From Prevotellaceae bacterium (GTDB lineage: Bacteria > Bacteroidota > Bacteroidia > Bacteroidales > UBA932): DNA of 7,765 bases. Within the stretch, counting starts at the first letter, position 1, and every line of letters starts with the position of its first letter. The DNA is taken from NCBI GenBank assembly GCA_031289385.1, contig JAITPP010000214.1, forward strand, positions 1-7,765, read 5' to 3'. Under the pieces are notes generated by a model that saw nothing but the letters and a program-made list of their open reading frames with translations, searched no databases and was not told the origin of the DNA. The translations under genes were made by a program, and so were the position numbers. Of this stretch, positions 6,499-7,765 are shown piece by piece.

Positions 6499-6549
6499 TT
6501 ACAGCAAAAACAATGCCAAAATACTATTTTAATGTTATTTTTACTGTAA
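6499..6549 (-). promoter_or_regulatory. 51-bp imperfect palindrome; leader hairpin upstream of the DUF4783-like gene
   Basis: The arms are centred on 6524. In minus-strand RNA the 25 opposed positions give 19 Watson-Crick pairs, 4 G-U pairs and a single 2-base internal mismatch (6514-6515 against 6533-6534). The outer stem is TTACAG (6499-6504) with CTGTAA (6544-6549), and the innermost stem is AAAATA with TATTTT. In plus-strand RNA the four G-U pairs would be C-A mismatches, so the fold favours the minus transcript. It lies 36 bp before the gene's ATG and just after the putative transcription start. No long U-run follows, so it is not a standard terminator. A protein-binding palindrome or a miniature element remnant are alternatives. 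Confidence 0.65.
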
Positions 6550-6561
6550 AATTAAACGCTT

Positions 6562-6591
6562 CAAAGATAATTACAATAAACAAATTAACAA
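6562..6591 (-). promoter_or_regulatory. Putative Bacteroidota promoter of the DUF4783-like gene
   Basis: On the minus strand TTG (6591-6589) is separated by exactly 19 bp from TATCTTTG (6569-6562), a full match to TAnnTTTG. This is the only candidate in the window with both elements at the consensus spacing. Transcription would begin near 6556, giving a leader of about 90 nt with the 51-nt hairpin at its 5' end. A weaker candidate closer to the gene is TTG at 6513-6511 with TACTTTAT at 6492-6485; that one would place the palindrome over the promoter instead. Confidence 0.5.
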
Positions 6592-6687
6592 TACACTCTA
6601 TTTTTTATTTACACTGTTAAAACTTGTAAATCAACAAATAAATAATAATTGTAACATAATGTATAATAATTATTCGTAAATATTTAT

Positions 6688-6695
6688 TATTTTTG
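6688..6695 (+). promoter_or_regulatory. Putative -7 promoter element of the secreted-protein gene
   Basis: TATTTTTG matches TAnnTTTG in full and ends 40 bp before the ATG at 6736. A matching -33 TTTG is not visible at 19-20 bp upstream; that region is a run of ATAAT words. The predicted leader of about 35 nt contains an eight-codon mini reading frame (6705-6731). Confidence 0.45.
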
Positions 6696-6735
6696 CCGCC
6701 AATTATGAATATAAATTTAAATAAATTTTAAAAGT

Positions 6736-7656
6736 ATGAAAACAAAAAATTTTAACTTAATAATATTAATGTTAGTATTGTCTGCGGCATCGATGTATGC
6801 GCAACAATCAACAATAGCAGAAGGTGGTTATATTGTGAAAGATAACAATAGCACAGGTTACAGAATAAACGGAATAACTGTTTTGTCGGGATATGCAAAT
6901 ATCGAATATAAAGAAGGTTTTTTGATATTATCAAGAGCCGACGGCACAAAAGCAGTTGCCGATGCTCGCGATGGAAGAATCAAAACCGATTTTATCAAAT
7001 GTAAAAGCATTTATCTTAACCCCGGTACGGTGCTGTTTTATAATGGCGAAAAAAACGATATATTAATATCAACTTACACTTGGCAACCCGTAACAACATT
7101 ACAGTTGTCGCCCGATGCTGGCAGCTATGTTCCTGTAACAACTGCCGAAAAAAGTTTTTTTGACAATGTTGTAGCAACACCGGCAGCACAAGAAATATCA
7201 AATCGCAGTACAAACAACAATCATCAATCTGAATATATTGTTACGCAGACTCAAACAACAGAAAAAACTTTAAATCAAACCGAAACTGTTGCAGAAAACA
7301 CTGCAAAACAACATAAAGGCGAGCCGATAATTATAAGAATAGAAGGTAAAGATTATATTTTATTTAATGAAAAAGATATTTTCGGCGCAGAAAAAATAAC
7401 TGCACTCACCAAAAATTTTGCGGATGAAAAATGGTATTTCGTAATTAAAGCCGACAATGCCTACGGCGTAGTTTATATAAAAAAGGATACGCCCACTCGA
7501 TTGGGAGGAATAAGCATAGGTTTAAAATATTACAAAATAGAATCGGCTAATAACGGCTATAACGTTGTGAATTGCTATTTGCCCGATGGTGCTACGGTTC
7601 AGCGATGGTGGGACGGCAAAACATTAGATGAAAAGCCACTGTCGTCAGCAAAATAA
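6736..7656 (+). CDS. Exported protein of unknown function, two domains with an N/Q/T-rich linker
   Basis: I do not recognise this 306-residue protein. It opens with a good signal peptide (MKTKNF, hydrophobic core about 8-18, then SMYAQQ, cleavage near 22-23) and no lipobox cysteine, so it is exported. Residues about 25-128 look beta-rich, with alternating polar and hydrophobic strands and glycine turns (ILSRADGTKAVADARDGR). Residues about 129-194 are low-complexity N/Q/T/E-rich, probably a flexible linker. Residues about 195-296 form a second compact domain with the strand pattern IIIRIEGKDYILF, KWYFVIKADNAYGVVYIKK, YKIES and a conserved-looking WWDGKTL near the end (291-297). Cysteines occur only at 89 and 280, one in each domain. 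There are no transmembrane segments beyond the signal and no C-terminal sorting domain. The start is the only ATG that keeps the signal peptide. It is a single-gene unit divergent from the DUF4783-like gene. Confidence 0.88.
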   Translation: MKTKNFNLIILMLVLSAASMYAQQSTIAEGGYIVKDNNSTGYRINGITVLSGYANIEYKEGFLILSRADGTKAVADARDGRIKTDFIKCKSIYLNPGTVLFYNGEKNDILISTYTWQPVTTLQLSPDAGSYVPVTTAEKSFFDNVVATPAAQEISNRSTNNNHQSEYIVTQTQTTEKTLNQTETVAENTAKQHKGEPIIIRIEGKDYILFNEKDIFGAEKITALTKNFADEKWYFVIKADNAYGVVYIKKDTPTRLGGISIGLKYYKIESANNGYNVVNCYLPDGATVQRWWDGKTLDEKPLSSAK

Positions 7657-7705
7657 AAATATGCTTTTCTTGGATAAGGGAAAGTTTCTGTTTGTTTCCA
7701 TTTAT

Positions 7706-7742
7706 GTATCTCTTGTTAAAAACGAGAGATACTTTTATTTTA
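7706..7742 (+). terminator. Intrinsic terminator after the secreted-protein gene
   Basis: GTATCTCTTGTT (7706-7717) pairs with AACGAGAGATAC (7721-7732) around an AAA loop. The 12-bp stem has a single U-G wobble and is followed by TTTTATTTTA. It begins about 50 bp after the stop codon of the plus-strand gene. Confidence 0.9.
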
Positions 7743-7765
7743 GTTATACAAAATAAATAATATGA

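Noticed and set aside
6499..6549. Insertion sequence or MITE end
   Set aside because: No flanking target duplication and no second copy was seen in the window. A genome search for further copies would be needed to revive this idea.

Overview
The window looks like chromosomal DNA of an AT-rich member of the Bacteroidota. Three independent signs point there. First, matches to the TAnnTTTG -7 promoter element of that phylum lie in front of four of the transcription units. Second, start codons have little or no Shine-Dalgarno sequence. Third, the window holds a short secreted DUF4783-type protein together with a MacB-type ABC cassette built as one ATPase plus two separate permeases. I cannot place it more finely.

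Layout. Positions 1-361 are a repeat block without a gene: a 66-bp tandem array ending in short heptamers, with no G on the + strand from 31 to 348. Positions 365-3601 are a minus-strand three-gene operon (ATPase first, then two FtsX/MacB-type permeases), probably read from a promoter at about 3630. Positions 3602-4591 are almost 1 kb without a gene, filled with at least four kinds of short repeat and closed on the right by a strong intrinsic terminator. Positions 4592-5836 are a minus-strand nucleoside/H+ symporter very close to E. coli NupG, with its own promoter. Positions 5837-6070 are a short spacer with an ATCTGCGT-type repeat. Positions 6071-6463 encode the small secreted DUF4783-like protein on the minus strand. 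Positions 6464-6735 are a divergent promoter region containing a 51-bp imperfect palindrome that would fold into a long RNA hairpin in the leader of the DUF4783-like gene. Positions 6736-7656 encode, on the plus strand, an exported protein of unknown function, followed by an intrinsic terminator at 7706-7742.

How the genes fit together. The ABC genes form one machine: a cytoplasmic ATPase driving a pair of non-identical four-helix permeases, as in MacB/LolCDE-type mechanotransmission systems. No periplasmic adaptor (HlyD/MacA type) or TolC-type outer membrane protein is in the window. The symporter is a separate unit for nucleoside uptake. The two exported proteins have no evident link to the transporters.

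The most unusual content is non-coding. There are two long G-free tracts of the same repeat family, both on the 3' side of minus-strand genes. Several arrays in the gene-poor stretches have units of 7 bp or 14 bp. The palindrome has its transition differences all falling so that they become G-U pairs in one RNA strand only. I found no CRISPR, transposase, tRNA or rRNA.
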